This document shows, one piece after another, positions 21,690 to 33,803 of a stretch of DNA of 64,000 nt (the stretch's first letter is position 1; each line of letters begins with the position of its first letter). The stretch is from Acanthosepion lycidas (lineage: Eukaryota > Mollusca > Cephalopoda > Sepiida > Sepiidae), in NCBI GenBank assembly GCA_963932145.1, contig OZ010586.1, forward strand, positions 69,523,754 to 69,587,753, in the 5' to 3' direction. Made by a program: the position numbers and the translations under genes. The notes under the pieces were generated by a model. That model saw only the letters and a list, made by a program, of their open reading frames with translations, had not been told where the DNA came from and did no database searches.

Positions 21690-21870
21690 TTGCTTCATAT
21701 TTTTTGTCCTGTTCTTTTTCTTCTTATTGCTTATTACAAACTTTGTCATTTTTGTTGGTCAGTTCTGTCACTTATTTTGCATTTAACCATGTCTACTCAC
21801 TCCTCACCCTCCTAGTAACTGCTTGCGCCTTAGTGGCATTATCACCTTGCTTGGGGTGAAATGATTAATA
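21690..21870 (+). mobile_element. LINE-B 3' terminus
   Basis: Ends GCCTTAGTGGCATTATCACC then TTGCTTGGGGTGAAATGATT and an A-rich tail. The open frames at 21554-21859 are composition effects of the T-rich upstream sequence. Confidence 0.6.
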
Positions 21871-22008
21871 AATGGTCTAAAATGTTGAACAAAGGAGACA
21901 GAATTCGTTTTGTTAAATTCAATCATACAAAAGCCTCCTCAACTAAATCTGTAGATACCTTTCCTCACTTTGCTTGCTGAATGTTCACTGACAATGGGAA
22001 CACTAAAA

Positions 22009-22009
<1 letters not shown>

Positions 22010-22042
<33 letters not shown>
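22010..22042. repeat. (ATT)n microsatellite
   Basis: Ten or so ATT units. A second run is at 22602-22632. Confidence 0.95.
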
Positions 22043-22599
22043 GTTCCTTAATTATTATGGTTTGAGATCCTCTCTGACTCTTAGATTTTTCAGCCAGGTG
22101 ACGATGGTCATATCTCTACTCTGCCACACACAACACCTTCTATAGTATATAAACTATTCCAAGCAGTGTTGCCAATTGAATTCTTGGAGATAGTCCTGAG
22201 TTGTATCAACCACAAAAGGGACAGCTTGAGTTGTTACTTGGTATATTTGTCCAGTTTGCATTCCCAGGTCTTGACCCCTCTGTATTTTTTCCTGCTTTGC
22301 TTCTCAATGTTCTTATTCCAAGATACTACGTCTCTCAGAATTCATACATAACTACAGTTTTGCACAAGTGTGATATCAGCTTGTCAGTCAAAATGATGTT
22401 ATCCTAGGAGCTTTGTGTGCTTGTTTTTTCCTAGTGACAGTGGTGAATGCTCATATCACTTCACTGTGTACTTCTTGAGGCCAAACCTCCTGTACAGTTC
22501 CCAGTGTATTTTGAGGGTTAGTTTGTCATGCTATCATTTGTGCTCTTTTTCTGCTAGCTGAGTGCAGCCACTGACAATGTGTTGTACACTTTCAGTGGG

Positions 22600-22632
<33 letters not shown>

Positions 22633-22744
22633 GAACTTTTTACAAAAAAGTGCATTGTGATGGTCTGTATGTTAGATAGCTTCAGTCATACATTTTTAAC
22701 ACTGTCCATTTCTTTTGTAATTACCCTAAACTATCAGTTTATTC

Positions 22745-23195
22745 ATTGGTAGGAAAATTGCATCAGAAACAAAGAAAAGATTACCGAACTGTAACATGAT
22801 ATCAGTTCTCCTATATGGCAGCGAATGATGGACAATCTCTTCACAGATGAGGAGACTTGAAGCAATATAAATGTGGTTCTACAGAAGGATGATGAGGATA
22901 GCATGGTCCAAAAAAGGAAACAAAAGGGACACTTATAATTAACATCAGAAAGAAATTTCAAGGGCACATAATAAGGAATGTGGGCTTGGAAAATTTGATA
23001 CTCACAGGATAGATTGAAGGCACCACATACAAAAAAAAAGTGTAATTTACATAGTAAGCTTGAGTAAATGGATGGGAGACTAGGGTTTAGGAGAGATAAC
23101 AGAAAGACAAAATTTATTAAAAGCTAAAAGGGACAGGAAATTGTGGAGGGCTATGATCCCTAATGCCCTGTATGGACATGCGACATAGAAGTAAA
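22745..23195 (+). pseudogene. LINE-A C-terminal fragment
   Basis: Words in order: RKIASETKKRLPN, VLLYGSE, TISSQMRRLEAI, MWFYRRMMRIAWS, HIIRNVGLENLILTG, RDRKLWRAMIPNALYGHAT, then AAGTAAAATGATG. Several frameshifts. Confidence 0.8.
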
Positions 23196-23199
23196 ATGA

Positions 23200-23720
23200 T
23201 GTGAGTCTTTCTGTAGATATGGATGCATACCATGCCTTAACACAGCCTGATTGATGAGGATTTGATTTTATTCAAATTGAAATGATCAATAACCCAACAC
23301 CATGAGGAGCTTGTTCTTTCATAATTAAATGACAGCTGGTTGGAGTTGAAACAAAAATGTACAATGCCAAAATCAACAAAGTAATTAACAAAGAAAAACA
23401 CATTGAGTTAATTAGAACTGTGTAGGAATAGATGACTAAATGACAGGATAGAACAGGTGGGGTAGATATCTCCTTGAAAAGATCACTTGTCTATCTTTTG
23501 ACCTATATCTACCTATATTGTCCTAAATACATACCAGTAATTGATTTCAGTGTGTATATCAACCCACGTATATACGTTTGTGTCTTAATGATATTTTATG
23601 GGGTGTCTCTATGAGTGTGTGTGTGTGTGTGGATTATTTTTACACTCGTACTGTCTCTCACTCTCTCTCGTTTTCTGTCTCCCTCTCAGAGACGCACACA
23701 AATACTTGTAAAAACAATGA
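23200..23720. other. Unassigned stretch
   Basis: No gene recognised. A (GT)n run is at 23616-23632 and a CT-rich run at 23650-23690. Confidence 0.4.
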
Positions 23721-23913
23721 TACAGTGTAACCCGGATATAAGAGAAACCCGGATATAAGAGAAACCCGGATATAAGAGAGATTTTATCTGGTCCCAAATT
23801 AGAGCCTGTGTTAATGTATATAAATTAGACCAAACCCGGATATAAGATAAACCCGGATATAAGAGACTTATTATCCGGTCCCGACATCTCTCTTATATCC
23901 GGGTTACACTGTA
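23721..23913. mobile_element. Pogo/Tigger-like MITE with inner tandem repeats
   Basis: TA-bounded, with ends TACAGTGTAACCCGGATATA and the complement GGGTTACACTGTA. The left terminus is followed by tandem AACCCGGATATAAGAGA units (three on the left, two near 23833). The terminus style (CAGTG...CCGG) suits pogo-type elements. 193 bp, no ORF. Confidence 0.8.
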
Positions 23914-24379
23914 TAAATTGAAAAAAATCTTGTTTGTTGCCCGTTATAACTACATACAACTAAAACGTTATCTTGGCAGAGTGGGAATGCTGAAATTTTA
24001 AACTTTTATTTTATTTTTCATTTTGGGTAATGGGGTCTTCGGTCCATTTCTTTTAGTTTCTTTTTGTTTATATTTTAACCACTTATTTGTTATTAAATGT
24101 CCAACCCTGGGATACTAGATAATCTGCAAAGAAAGGTGAAATTTTGTAAGAACCAAGATGTAAATTTACTGAAAAATGATCTGAAAAATAAAAATTTATA
24201 TATCATTTTCTCCCATATATATAATTACACATGTGTGCTTTGATAGGCATAATGGCCAGAAGTTCAGGCCAGGCAAACAGAGAAAAAATTTAAGATCAGA
24301 TAAAAAAACAGGTTTCAAGACGATCATAATTTTCGCATAGAGACTGGCATCAGACTTAAATAAACATATGCACACACAC

Positions 24380-24381
24380 AT

Positions 24382-24440
<59 letters not shown>

Positions 24441-25079
24441 GAAATAATCATACATACAATCAGCAATATTAATGCCATTAATGGCGAAATCACTTTGCTA
24501 GAACATGATGTATGCATTAAAATACTGTTAATCCATTGAATGATGAGATCTTCATTTATAAAACTGTTGTCAGATGTTTCTAGTGTATACTTTTTTAAGT
24601 TAAGCAAGTACTTTTGAAGATCCATATCTCCATCGTCAGGCTGTAATATTTTTCTTTTAAAGTTAAAATTTAAAGACGAAATAATTGTTTGTAGACCGAA
24701 AGATATTTTTTAAGAATGTGCTATTTATTGACGGTTGTACAATCTCAGAACTTGCAAGTCGCAACGCTAAAGTTCAAAATTTCAAGTGAGAATTTTATAT
24801 GAATTTTGTAATATGGTAAATCCACAAATTCATTTTTTACAAGTGTTTTTCAGTTAACATGACATGAAATAAGTATATAGTTCAATTAATAAAGTGATAT
24901 GTCTTAGTAGTTCTTTTCTCAGGAATTTCATACTGCGGGATCAATTATTTTTTATAAACATATAATATTAGGCAGCATATATTTTATGTATAAAGAAATA
25001 ATCATACATACAATCAATCAGCAATATTAATGCGATTAATGGCGAAATCACTTTGCTAGTAGAACATAATGTATGCATT

Positions 25080-25121
<42 letters not shown>
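24380..25121. repeat. Direct duplication bracketed by (AT)n tracts
   Basis: AAGAAATAATCATACATACA, ATGGCGAAATCACTTTGCTA and TGTATGCATTAAAATA occur at 24438-24527 and again at 24992-25085. Each copy adjoins an (AT)n run (24395-24435 before the first, 25083-25121 after the second). The 460 bp between is unique AT-rich DNA. Confidence 0.75.
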
Positions 25122-25125
<4 letters not shown>

Positions 25126-25213
25126 TGAGCATTTCCTTCTGTCCCTGAGCATCTGTGATGCAATCATAATTTTGAATAGCACTAAATTGTCTACATTATC
25201 TATTTTGGCCTGT

Positions 25214-25214
<1 letters not shown>

Positions 25215-25262
<48 letters not shown>

Positions 25263-25328
25263 TTTATTTATCCCAGTCTATTTCTTTCTATCCATTTATC
25301 TGTCTATTTATCCCAGTCTGTTCATATG

Positions 25329-25404
<76 letters not shown>
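25215..25404. repeat. (AT)n and (CT)n microsatellites
   Basis: An (AT) run at 25215-25262, then TATTTATC-like low-complexity sequence, then (CT)n at 25332-25359 passing into (AT)n. Confidence 0.9.
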
Positions 25405-25406
<2 letters not shown>

Positions 25407-25644
25407 GTTAAAATTAAGAAAACACTTTAAAAATCTATATTGGTTATAATTTATTTTATGAATATTGTTATATTCATCTCTTCAGACCGAATATTTTTAA
25501 GAAATGGAATCAATCCATCCAGACAGATGGGGGGGGGATAAAAAGGAGAAAGGGAAAAAGAGAGAGAAAAAAGAAAAACAAAGAAGAATAAAATATCTAA
25601 AAAAAATATATTAATAAAAAAAAATCTCTACCCTTACAAATTGG

Positions 25645-25649
<5 letters not shown>

Positions 25650-25702
<53 letters not shown>
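25650..25702. repeat. (AT)n microsatellite
   Basis: About 50 bp of AT followed by a short AC run that abuts the Tc1/mariner-type element at 25710. Confidence 0.95.
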
Positions 25703-25709
<7 letters not shown>

Positions 25710-26248
25710 TACAGAGTGTTTCACAGTTGTTGAAAGAAAGCAGCAGCCTCTCAGATAGGGAGAGCTCAGAAACCATGAGGACTTTGATGAGGAGGAACAG
25801 TGGTTCCAGCTCCATGAAAATTTTGGTGAGCGTCTCATCAGCACAAAGCAGAGGTGGAATGGCCACCTCACTTGCCTGACCTGAATACCCCAGATTTCAT
25901 CCTTTGGGCATTACTCAAGGACAGCATCTATCATGACAACCCTTGCACAATGGCTGCATTGAAGGCAGCCATCACAAAAATGATTCAAGTGATCACCCAG
26001 GAGGAATGTGCATGTATTACAAACAATTTGCATTTAACGGGGCCTTCAACTGAATGACTGAAGACATTTGGAGCATGTACTCTAGGGCTTCTCTTGACAT
26101 TTTTGGTTAATGTTTGAAGCTAAATGCTTGCAGATCCTAAAATGTTATCCTTTTACTTTTCAATAAATGTAATTTCTATTATTCTCTCCTTTGATGTCCC
26201 TAAATTGTACCGAATCATTTTATTTCAAAAATTGTGAAACACCCTGTA
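25710..26248 (+). mobile_element. Internally deleted Tc1/mariner-superfamily element
   Basis: TA-bounded 539 bp element with inverted ends (TACAGAGTGTTTCACA and TGTGAAACACCCTGTA). Inside, 25854-26057 encodes EWPPHLPDLNTPDFILW, LLKDSIYHDNP and ALKAAI, the segment around the last catalytic acidic residue of an IS630/Tc1-mariner type transposase (families read WPPRSPDLxPxDF). The preceding catalytic acids are gone. A non-autonomous deletion derivative that keeps transposase 3' sequence. Confidence 0.85.
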
Positions 26249-26249
26249 T

Positions 26250-26645
26250 ATTTCTCTATTCATATATATTTATCTAATTCTATTCATATATAATTCTATT
26301 TATATCTATCTGTCTAATTTTATTCATATCTATCTAATTCTATTCATTATCTATCCTAATCTTTTCATATTTAATTCTATTCATATATATCTATCTATCT
26401 TATATTCATATCTCTCTATTTAATTCTATTCATATCTATGTAATTCTGTTCATATCTATCTATATATCTATATAATTCTATTCATATCTACCTCTCTCAT
26501 TCTATTTGTATCTCTCTTTCTAATTCTATTCATATATATCTAATTCTATTCATATCTCTCTAATTCTATTCAGATATCTGTTTAAATCTATTCATATCTA
26601 TCTTTCTGATTCTATTCATATCTGTGTATATATCTATCTATGTAG
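26250..26645. repeat. Degenerate minisatellite, unit TAATTCTATTCATATCTATC
   Basis: About 15-18 imperfect units of 16-24 bp. Confidence 0.85.
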
Positions 26646-26984
26646 CTTAGTCTGTTCATATCATTGTATGTGTGTACATATTGGGCTACATTTGAAAGGC
26701 CAATGTTAATAAATTTTGAATTCGGGTACTTTCAACCCTTGGTGAATACATTTAAAATAAGCTGGGCTGAAAAGAAAAAAAAGTCATTTCCTAATGTAGC
26801 AGCAATGGTTATTCAAATGTAGCCCAGACAACTTCTTATAGCCCAATTTGGCAAAATTGTTCTGTGCTTATAAAATTTATAAACACACAAATGTGTGCAT
26901 TTTATTTATATATATATATATATATATATCTTATTTGAATTTCTGTTTATTTATATTATCATTCACATTTAATGAAAGTGAAAA

Positions 26985-26986
26985 AG

Positions 26987-27024
<38 letters not shown>
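26985..27024. repeat. (AT)n microsatellite
   Basis: Pure AT run; another at 26905-26930. The 27025-27260 segment next to it has a 96-codon minus frame without recognisable family. Confidence 0.9.
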
Positions 27025-27027
<3 letters not shown>

Positions 27028-27334
27028 AAAGGCTGACTTGGCAACCAGGGTATGCAGTTGAATCACCAAGGCAGCGAGTGGTGCAGTTTAGCTTTATTCT
27101 TCCTCCCCACAGAAAATGATTCCCCGCCTCACCACATCTGTCAATATTATGCACTTCTACCAACAGGTCATGCTTCGTGCTTGATAACCTTCTCCACTGG
27201 ACTTCAAGTGTCTTCATTACTAATACCCTACTGACAGGGTCTGCAATGATGACAGTCATTGGTTATGAGAGAAATCTGAGAAAAATAATAAAACCTACAA
27301 ATAATTGAATATTTCAAATTTATTTGTCAATGAG

Positions 27335-28985
27335 TTCAATTCTTCATTTCTTTTTGGCAAATCCGTCAAGTACTTTGTTATAAAATGTATCAGCACCATG
27401 CTTCTTCAAAAGTTCTTTAGTCATGGAAATAAAGATCAAATTGCTCAATCTCTCTTCACTTTGAGAATACCTCATCTAATTATTTTGTTCATTTTAATGA
27501 AGAAAATGATCTCTTGGAGGAAGCAGATATGGCAGGTATGGTCAGAATGAGACAGAAATTTTGTTACTTCTACCAGAGATTGGTTGAGTTCAAGTTACCA
27601 TATTATGTCTGTGACTTCTTGGATACTTGACGTTTTGTAAAATCTGCAGCATAAAGTGATTTCAGTTTGCATTTCAATTCAAGCAAATATGAAAACAGTT
27701 TCATTGGAAATTTTTTTCATAAGTGTGAAAAACTTTCAGATTCAATGAATCTGAACTCTTCCATTGTTTTCAAATTTTTGCCCGACATGAACAATAACTT
27801 CATCCAAAATTCTGTTAAATGAAGTACTTAAAACAGCTTCTGGTTTTTGATATTGACCATGCTTCTCTGGTGGTTCAGTGACACTATCCACAACCCAGCA
27901 ATAAAATTCTTCAAATTAGTTGTTCTTGATTGCAAATGTTAAAAGAGAATCTTGCTCAATAAACTGAATGACAACATTTCACCAAACAACTGAGGATAAA
28001 ATTCAATAAACTTAACTAATGCCTAAATGTTAAATCCACTTTGGCAGGAAGGGAAACAAGCTACTGCCATTGCTTAGAACACATCCAGTAAGCTGAGGAG
28101 TAGGAGTCTAATATTTTCAGAAATTTGTTAGCCTAGAACGGTGAGTTCAATCCTAGGTAGGACCAGAAGAGTTGGTATAGTTAACAGCAACCAATTACAT
28201 TTTTTTTTTTGCAGTTCTCAACCTCACAAACAAAAACAGAATCTCTGAGCCACTTAATAGGATTTTAAAATCCCACTTATAACAATTCAACCTGAAAATC
28301 TTATACAATTGCAGCAAGTTGTCTATGCTAAGTCTGGAGTACTCCAATCCTCTCGATTTTTTAATATGGCTGAAAATAGTTCAGAAAACACAGTAAATTT
28401 ATTTGGAAAAATTGTTACGTGTTGAGAGGAGTAATTTCAACGAGTCTCAGGAAACACTGGGAATTTACTTGCAGTGATTTTGTATAGTAGTGTTATTTGA
28501 ACATTCAACTTTGAAAAAAAAGGTTTGCATTCATTTTAAAGCTTAGTAGAAAAATTGACATTAACGAATATTTGAAGCTGATTGAGAAATTACCAAATAT
28601 GTGAATAGCATAACAATGTAAAAATATGATGTTTATATGAAAAATCTCTTTTGTTCTTGCTTGCTCCACTATAAGTTTGTGCAATGAGTTTTTGGAAAGA
28701 CTTGAATTCATTAACAGATTTTCAAATTTCTTCTGTCACCTCTTCTATATTTACTGATATATCCCCAAAATCCTTTCTTGAGGCTTTTTCTTCTTGCCAA
28801 CAAATAGCAAAACGCATGACAACTGAGAATTTACTCAAAGCTCCGTATTCTCATCAAACATAACAGCAACAAATGATGTTTTTTCGATCATTGCCTTAAA
28901 TTTGTCATCCATTATAGCAGCTACACAATAAAAGATCTGTTTGAATATTTCTTGAAAGTATAGAAAATGTGCACTTGGTATTTTT
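27335..28985 (-). pseudogene. hAT-type (DUF4371/ZNF862-like) transposase-derived pseudogene, main part
   Basis: Minus-strand reading yields, with many stops, MDDKFKAMIEKTSFVAVMFD then ENTELSVNSQL, which matches the DUF4371-region pattern (K-SPFIGIxVDETTD-SVxxQL) of hAT-derived proteins. Further down come SLNLKVFHTYEKN and a final ELLKKHGADTFYNKVLDG. The N-terminal part continues at 29433-29640 beyond an inserted LINE-A. No intact frame is longer than about 70 codons, so it is dead. SINE-like sequence (28085-28200) may be inserted as well. Confidence 0.5.
28085..28200 (+). repeat. Possible tRNA-related fragment
   Basis: GGTGAGTTCAATCCTAGGTAG resembles a tRNA B-box region. Boundaries unclear. 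Confidence 0.35.
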
Positions 28986-29025
28986 CTTTGCAAAACTTAA
29001 ACAATCATTGTATTCTGCTACTGCT

Positions 29026-29400
29026 TAACTTCCTTATATGGCGTGTCCCCTCAGGATATAGGCGATCATGGTCCTCTACAATTTCATGCCCTTAGTAGCT
29101 TTTAATAAATTTTGTCTTTCTCCCAAACCCTGTTCTGCCATCTATTTACTAAAAGCTTAGTAAATATGTTATGCCTTGTTTTCTTCTTGCATTCAATCTG
29201 TCCTATGAGTATCAAAATTTCCAAGCCCTCTTTCATCATTATGTGTAAGTTTTCCTTTTCGTTTTCATTTTCCCTAAAACTTTGTTGTTGCTTACATGTT
29301 TGGTCCATGGTATTCTCAGCATCCTTCTGTTGCTTCAAATCTCTTCTTCATCTGTGAGGAGATTGTCCGGCATTCACTGCCATATACGAGGACACATAGC
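29026..29400 (-). pseudogene. LINE-A fragment inserted in the hAT-type pseudogene
   Basis: The minus strand reads as LINE-A from the initial CCGGACAATCTCCTCACAGA segment through LEQQKDAENTMDQT and HIMMKEGLEILILIG to RIAYILRGHAI. It separates the two halves of the hAT-like reading frame. TATTCTG at 29011-29017 and 29426-29432 may be the target duplication. Confidence 0.8.
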
Positions 29401-29432
29401 CAGAAACTGAGCCTTATTGTTTGATTATTCTG

Positions 29433-29640
29433 TTTCATTGTGTCCTTGAAATGGTAACTCTTGATGGGCCAACATCTCAATGTAATGAAACTTTTTCAAT
29501 ATATCATGATTTTTCTTAACTGATCTCTTATACAACTTAATCAAAACTGCTTTCCAGTGATTGATCGATGTATCAATTTTCAAAGCAATTACAGAATTCA
29601 AATGGTTCTGAGATACTTTTTGTCTTGTCAAATTTTTCAA
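29433..29640 (-). pseudogene. hAT-type transposase-derived pseudogene, N-terminal part
   Basis: The 71-codon frame includes ILKKFHYIEMLAHQELPFQG and HNETE. hAT-derived ZNF862/ZMYM-like proteins have the pattern RFLARQGLPLRGHxE-E here, followed downstream by the DUF4371 segment found at 28985 and below. Confidence 0.55.
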
Positions 29641-29764
29641 ATCTCATTAGCCAGTAGTTGTCGATGTGTTCTTATATAATTTGAGAGAGTGCTTATTCGG
29701 ATTGGTGTCTGAGGGGAAAAAAAAGTATGGTTTCACATTATTAATTTTCAACCCATAAAATACT

Positions 29765-29900
29765 TATGAGGTGAGCCCCAGAAGGGTTTGAACTCTAATT
29801 AAACAAAGTAAGATTTAGTAAGATTCGGTATAACTTACACCCTCGGCTTAACTCTATGGCCCCAGAAGGGTTGGTATGGCATGACTAATGAGTTTCTAAA
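29765..29900. repeat. Dispersed repeat R3
   Basis: AAGATTTAGTAAGATTCGGT and TATAACTTACACCCTC recur as a diverged copy at 54665-54740. GGTTTGAACTC could be a B box. Class unknown. Confidence 0.45.
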
Positions 29901-31770
29901 TGTTCACAGGTTTCGGTCACTCTAGGGTAGGTAACTCTATTTGCTTGCTTAAGAAACAGTATAGCATGATGAAAAAAGGCTCTAAACTTAATAAAAACAA
30001 AATTTTATCGTCAAAATGTTTATATTATTAAGAAGAGAAAAAACCAAAGTATATTTTTATTATTTTATGAATTTTTTTAATCCTTTCTAACACTTTCTAA
30101 ATTTTGGTTAATTTTTTTTTCGTCAACGGTCGACGTAATATGTACGATTAGTGTTTTCGCACCTTTTTTTCTGGTGAAAACCACATTGACTTGGAAATCC
30201 TTGCAAAAATCAAATAATTGTCAGATTTTAATGAAACTTTCCCAAATTAATGAAATTATTTTTGAATTTTCTTTTAACCAATAAAAGTAGGGCTGCTTGG
30301 AGAATTTAAATCGTCAGTTCTTTGTTACCGAAAATCTGCTCTGAATTGTAAAATAAAAAATGCAATAAAACTATCACATTATTTTTAATTAGAAAAGATT
30401 TTATAAATAAAATTTATTAAGGACATTATTGTCTTAAGAAACAAAATTTTTTCGATGAATAATAAATTTTTAAAAGAATTGTTTTCATTTTTAAAAAATT
30501 TTAATTATAATATTTTCTCATTTAAAATTCTGTATTACTTGAATCCAGTTAAGTGAAAAGTATATTTACGAATCAAAAATTGAAATGAAAAGTCGTTTAT
30601 ACCCAATATTTTTTTTTAATTTAATTTTTTATGTATACGTAACTAGCACCTGTCTGAAAGTATGATTCGCCATACAGGACATAATCAGAAGAGCGATGAC
30701 TATAGTAAATTTAAATTCACTATTCCTAAAGTTAAATCAGAGAGAATATTTTCCAACATTTTTAAGATTACTACTTAAAAATTATGTAAAAAAGGTGCTC
30801 ACCGTCATTTTCTTAAATTATGTTTTAACAGATAAACTCTCTGTAGAACAACAGTAAAGGTGTTGACAAATTTTATCATCGCTTGTGAAGTAATCTCCGA
30901 GTGTCAAACGGCGGTGATAAGCGCGTAATCACCGCTACCGTTTGTTATAAAAATCGATTTCTTTCTTATTTAAAACTTAAACTAAATAATATTTTTTCAA
31001 ATCGAATTAATTATACTTTAAGTCAGCTAATATTCCTCAAATAAATTTTCAGAAAATATATTTTATTTTTAGAAGATTTTTAAAACCGAGAAATAACTTT
31101 TGTTTACAAATGTGTCAAAAATGGCCGATTTTGTGAAAGCGACCAAAAAGTAGATATTGAATCAATATAATTGTTATTTTAAATACACTAGAGCATTTTC
31201 TTATTGGAAATAGTAAATTTAATCATTTAACTTTCAATTAAAGCTAAATTGAAAGTTTCAAGAATGCTGTTTCATTTCTACAACGCTTTAAACGTTAGGT
31301 ATCGAATATGTAGTGGAAGTACCAACTCTAGGGTTTGTTTATTTAGAGACCTATTCGTTGTATTCGTAGTGATTTCAGTGTAATTTCGGAAACTGAGAAA
31401 ATCCAGAGCAACACTTAAAAACCTTTCGCAGCGAGCCATCTGATTTTCTTACAGAGAGGTCTTTGTTTCAGACGGTGATTAATCTTGTTCTTTTCCCGGC
31501 CGGAAGTCTAAAACGGAATATGCATGCACACGAATGAGTAGGTGTCAGTCAATATCAGCGAAAGCATGAGGGCACACATTAATTCGAATCAGACGCTCTT
31601 AGAATAAAAAGCTCGCATACCTCGTTCAAACATCGCGTATTAGAAAGAGTTCACTATAAAAGTAATTCACCGCTAACACATCTTTCAGTGCCTCAAGGGT
31701 AGAAAAGGAATGATTGAGGGGGAAGCAGCCCCAGAGCTATTGTACGATTTTACATTTCACCTCTAATTAA
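29901..31770. other. AT-rich stretch; one strong hairpin
   Basis: No gene recognised. A hairpin AACGGCGGTGAT / ATCACCGCTACCGTT lies at about 30908-30946. CTATAAAAG at 31655 lies in a moderately GC-richer patch (31430-31690) that could be a decayed promoter or LTR, but nothing downstream supports it. Confidence 0.4.
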
Positions 31771-32092
31771 ATTGTTAATAATTTTGCAGCAGCGTCATTT
31801 TTTTCCCGATTGGTATGCTTACCCTTTTTCAGCTGGACCACCAGATGTAGAGGAAACAGCTGATCAAATTCTCGCCCTGACCAACAAAATCCACGGCTAG
31901 AGAAAACACAACGAGATGAGTCTACTAGACGACATGTGAAGCAAAATTTATTGCACCAAACGCAAGCCATCTCCACCGAAATGTAGCCCTACCCCGGTAC
32001 AATATTCTAAACCCAAATGGATGTGCAGTATTTGGGAACCAGCACATGTCACGGGTTATATTTGGTGCAGTGACCAGGACATCACAATATAT
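31771..32092 (+). repeat. Possible retroelement leader remnant
   Basis: It ends with GGGTTATATTTGGTGCAGTG and ACCAGGAC. TGG followed by a GTGACCAGGA-type string resembles the primer-binding region just after a 5' LTR, and GGGTTATATTTGGTG also occurs at 33813-33828. No frame of gag or pol was seen. Confidence 0.35.
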
Positions 32093-32131
32093 ATATATAT
32101 ATATATTCATACATGTTTCATAAATAATAAA

Positions 32132-32253
32132 TTAAACGAAGAAAGAAAATCACAATATTGATCCATATTTAAAAAAAAAAAAAGAAAATCACAATATTGA
32201 TCCATATTTTTTTAAAAATATCGATCAATATTGTGATTTTCTTTCTTCGTTTA
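32132..32253. repeat. Long palindrome with a duplicated left arm
   Basis: AACGAAGAAAGAAAATCACA continuing to ATATTGATCCATATTT pairs with the complement at 32217-32253. The part GAAAATCACAATATTGATCC occurs twice on the left (about 32144 and 32183). Confidence 0.85.
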
Positions 32254-32378
32254 ATGATAATGTTATTAAGTTTATCAGACGTTATGAAAAGAATTTACAT
32301 AAAATAAATAGACAACACTTGTCTATATTATTTAATGAAACATGCATGAATGAAAAAATGCTGCCTAAATACACACAC

Positions 32379-32385
<7 letters not shown>

Positions 32386-32438
<53 letters not shown>
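32386..32438. repeat. (AT)n microsatellite
   Basis: About 53 bp, abutting the outer inverted repeat at 32438. Confidence 0.95.
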
Positions 32439-32441
<3 letters not shown>

Positions 32442-33099
32442 CCGACACCAAATATAACCCCTTGAGTGTGTAGGTTGTCGCGGTCGCCATTAGCCGCTCC
32501 TTAGACCTTCACAACTCCTGATCTCGCAGATTTAAGTCAAGCAACATGCGAGAAACCAGACGACTAGTCCAATATCGTTGATGCCAAACCGTACCTCGTG
32601 AGCATCGGATTATGCAGCGATTTCTCAAACATCGGACAACAATTGATATTAATTTAATATCTACGGTTTTCTACTCCCTATAGCCGGGGAGTACTTGAAT
32701 AAATCGCTCCAAATATCATAAGCCCCTTTTTTCGTCCAAATCCAAGCTGCTCGGCCCGTTTAGGATCAAAGTGCAGTATCTGTGCTTTGTGATCATCCGG
32801 GCTGGCTTCTGTCGAACTCTCTAATGCAGAGAGGAACTCGGAGGAAGCTTTGCCGAAGGGCAACGTTTCCTTCGAGGAGGTAGACAGGACCTGAACCCGT
32901 CAAGGCGGGTTCAAAGGTCATATTTTTGGCCGAGCCTACGGGCTCGCGGGCTACCCACATTAAACCGGCCTTGTGCCACATTTAATCCTCGTGGGTGGAT
33001 TAATAAATACCAAGCTGCTCGGCCCGGGGGCCTGGATCAAAGTGTAGTACGCTGCCTTTGTGAGCTTCCGGTGCTTTGTCGAGAGTGTTACTCTTCGGC

Positions 33100-33495
33100 G
33101 CGATCCCGTCTCCGCGGTCGATCCGCCCTGGAAGACGTATCACCTCTCTGACCGGCTTCGCCAAGTGATACACTTTGGCGCGATCCCGTTTCCGAGGTCG
33201 ATCCGCCCTGTGAAGTCTATCACTGTTCTGACTTGGCCCTGTTTAGGGACTCCGTCTTCGCCAAGTGATACACTTTGGCGCGATCCCGTTTCCGCGGTCG
33301 ATCCGCCCTGTGAAGTCTATCACTGTTGTCGGTCCGCCCTGTGAAGTCTATCACTGTTCTGACTTGGCCCTGTTTAAGGACTCCGTCTTCGCCAAGGGAT
33401 ACACTTTGGCGCGATCCCGTTTCCGCGGTCGATCCGCCCAGTAAAGTCGTATCACTGTTCTGACTTGGCCCTGTTTAGGGACTCCGTCTTCGCCG
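33100..33495 (+). repeat. 100 bp tandem repeats in the LTR-like body
   Basis: GATACACTTTGGCGCGATCC recurs at 33167, 33267 and 33398, with a related start near 33088. CTGTGAAGTCTATCACTG and TCCGTCTTCGCC lie between. The third interval is 31 bp longer because CGCCCTGTGAAGTCTATCAC is itself duplicated. Confidence 0.9.
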
Positions 33496-33743
33496 ATCAA
33501 CTCTATATTCGTTTTACCGATACGACCGAAAGCAGCTACCCCTAAACGAAACCAGTCATACCGGACCCGACACCGACTTGAACACATTTCTTCAGAGTAC
33601 ACTCTTGTACAGTTGGCATTAATAAAATCGACATTATTGTTTCATAAACCTTTGCCTTTGTCCCCTCATTGTCTTGGCTGTTCACACGTTTCTTCATAAA
33701 GCTTGCGGGGGCGACATCCTTATCGGCCCCGCAACAAGGTATA

Positions 33744-33750
<7 letters not shown>

Positions 33751-33800
<50 letters not shown>
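33751..33800. repeat. (AT)n microsatellite
   Basis: About 50 bp, lying inside the 38 bp outer inverted repeat. Confidence 0.95.

Positions 33801-33803
<3 letters not shown>

Noticed and set aside
31640..31700. TATA-containing promoter at CTATAAAAG
   Set aside because: No other promoter element and no downstream gene could be identified.
33100..33495. CRISPR array
   Set aside because: The 100 bp units are contiguous tandem repeats without unique spacers, in an animal LTR context.
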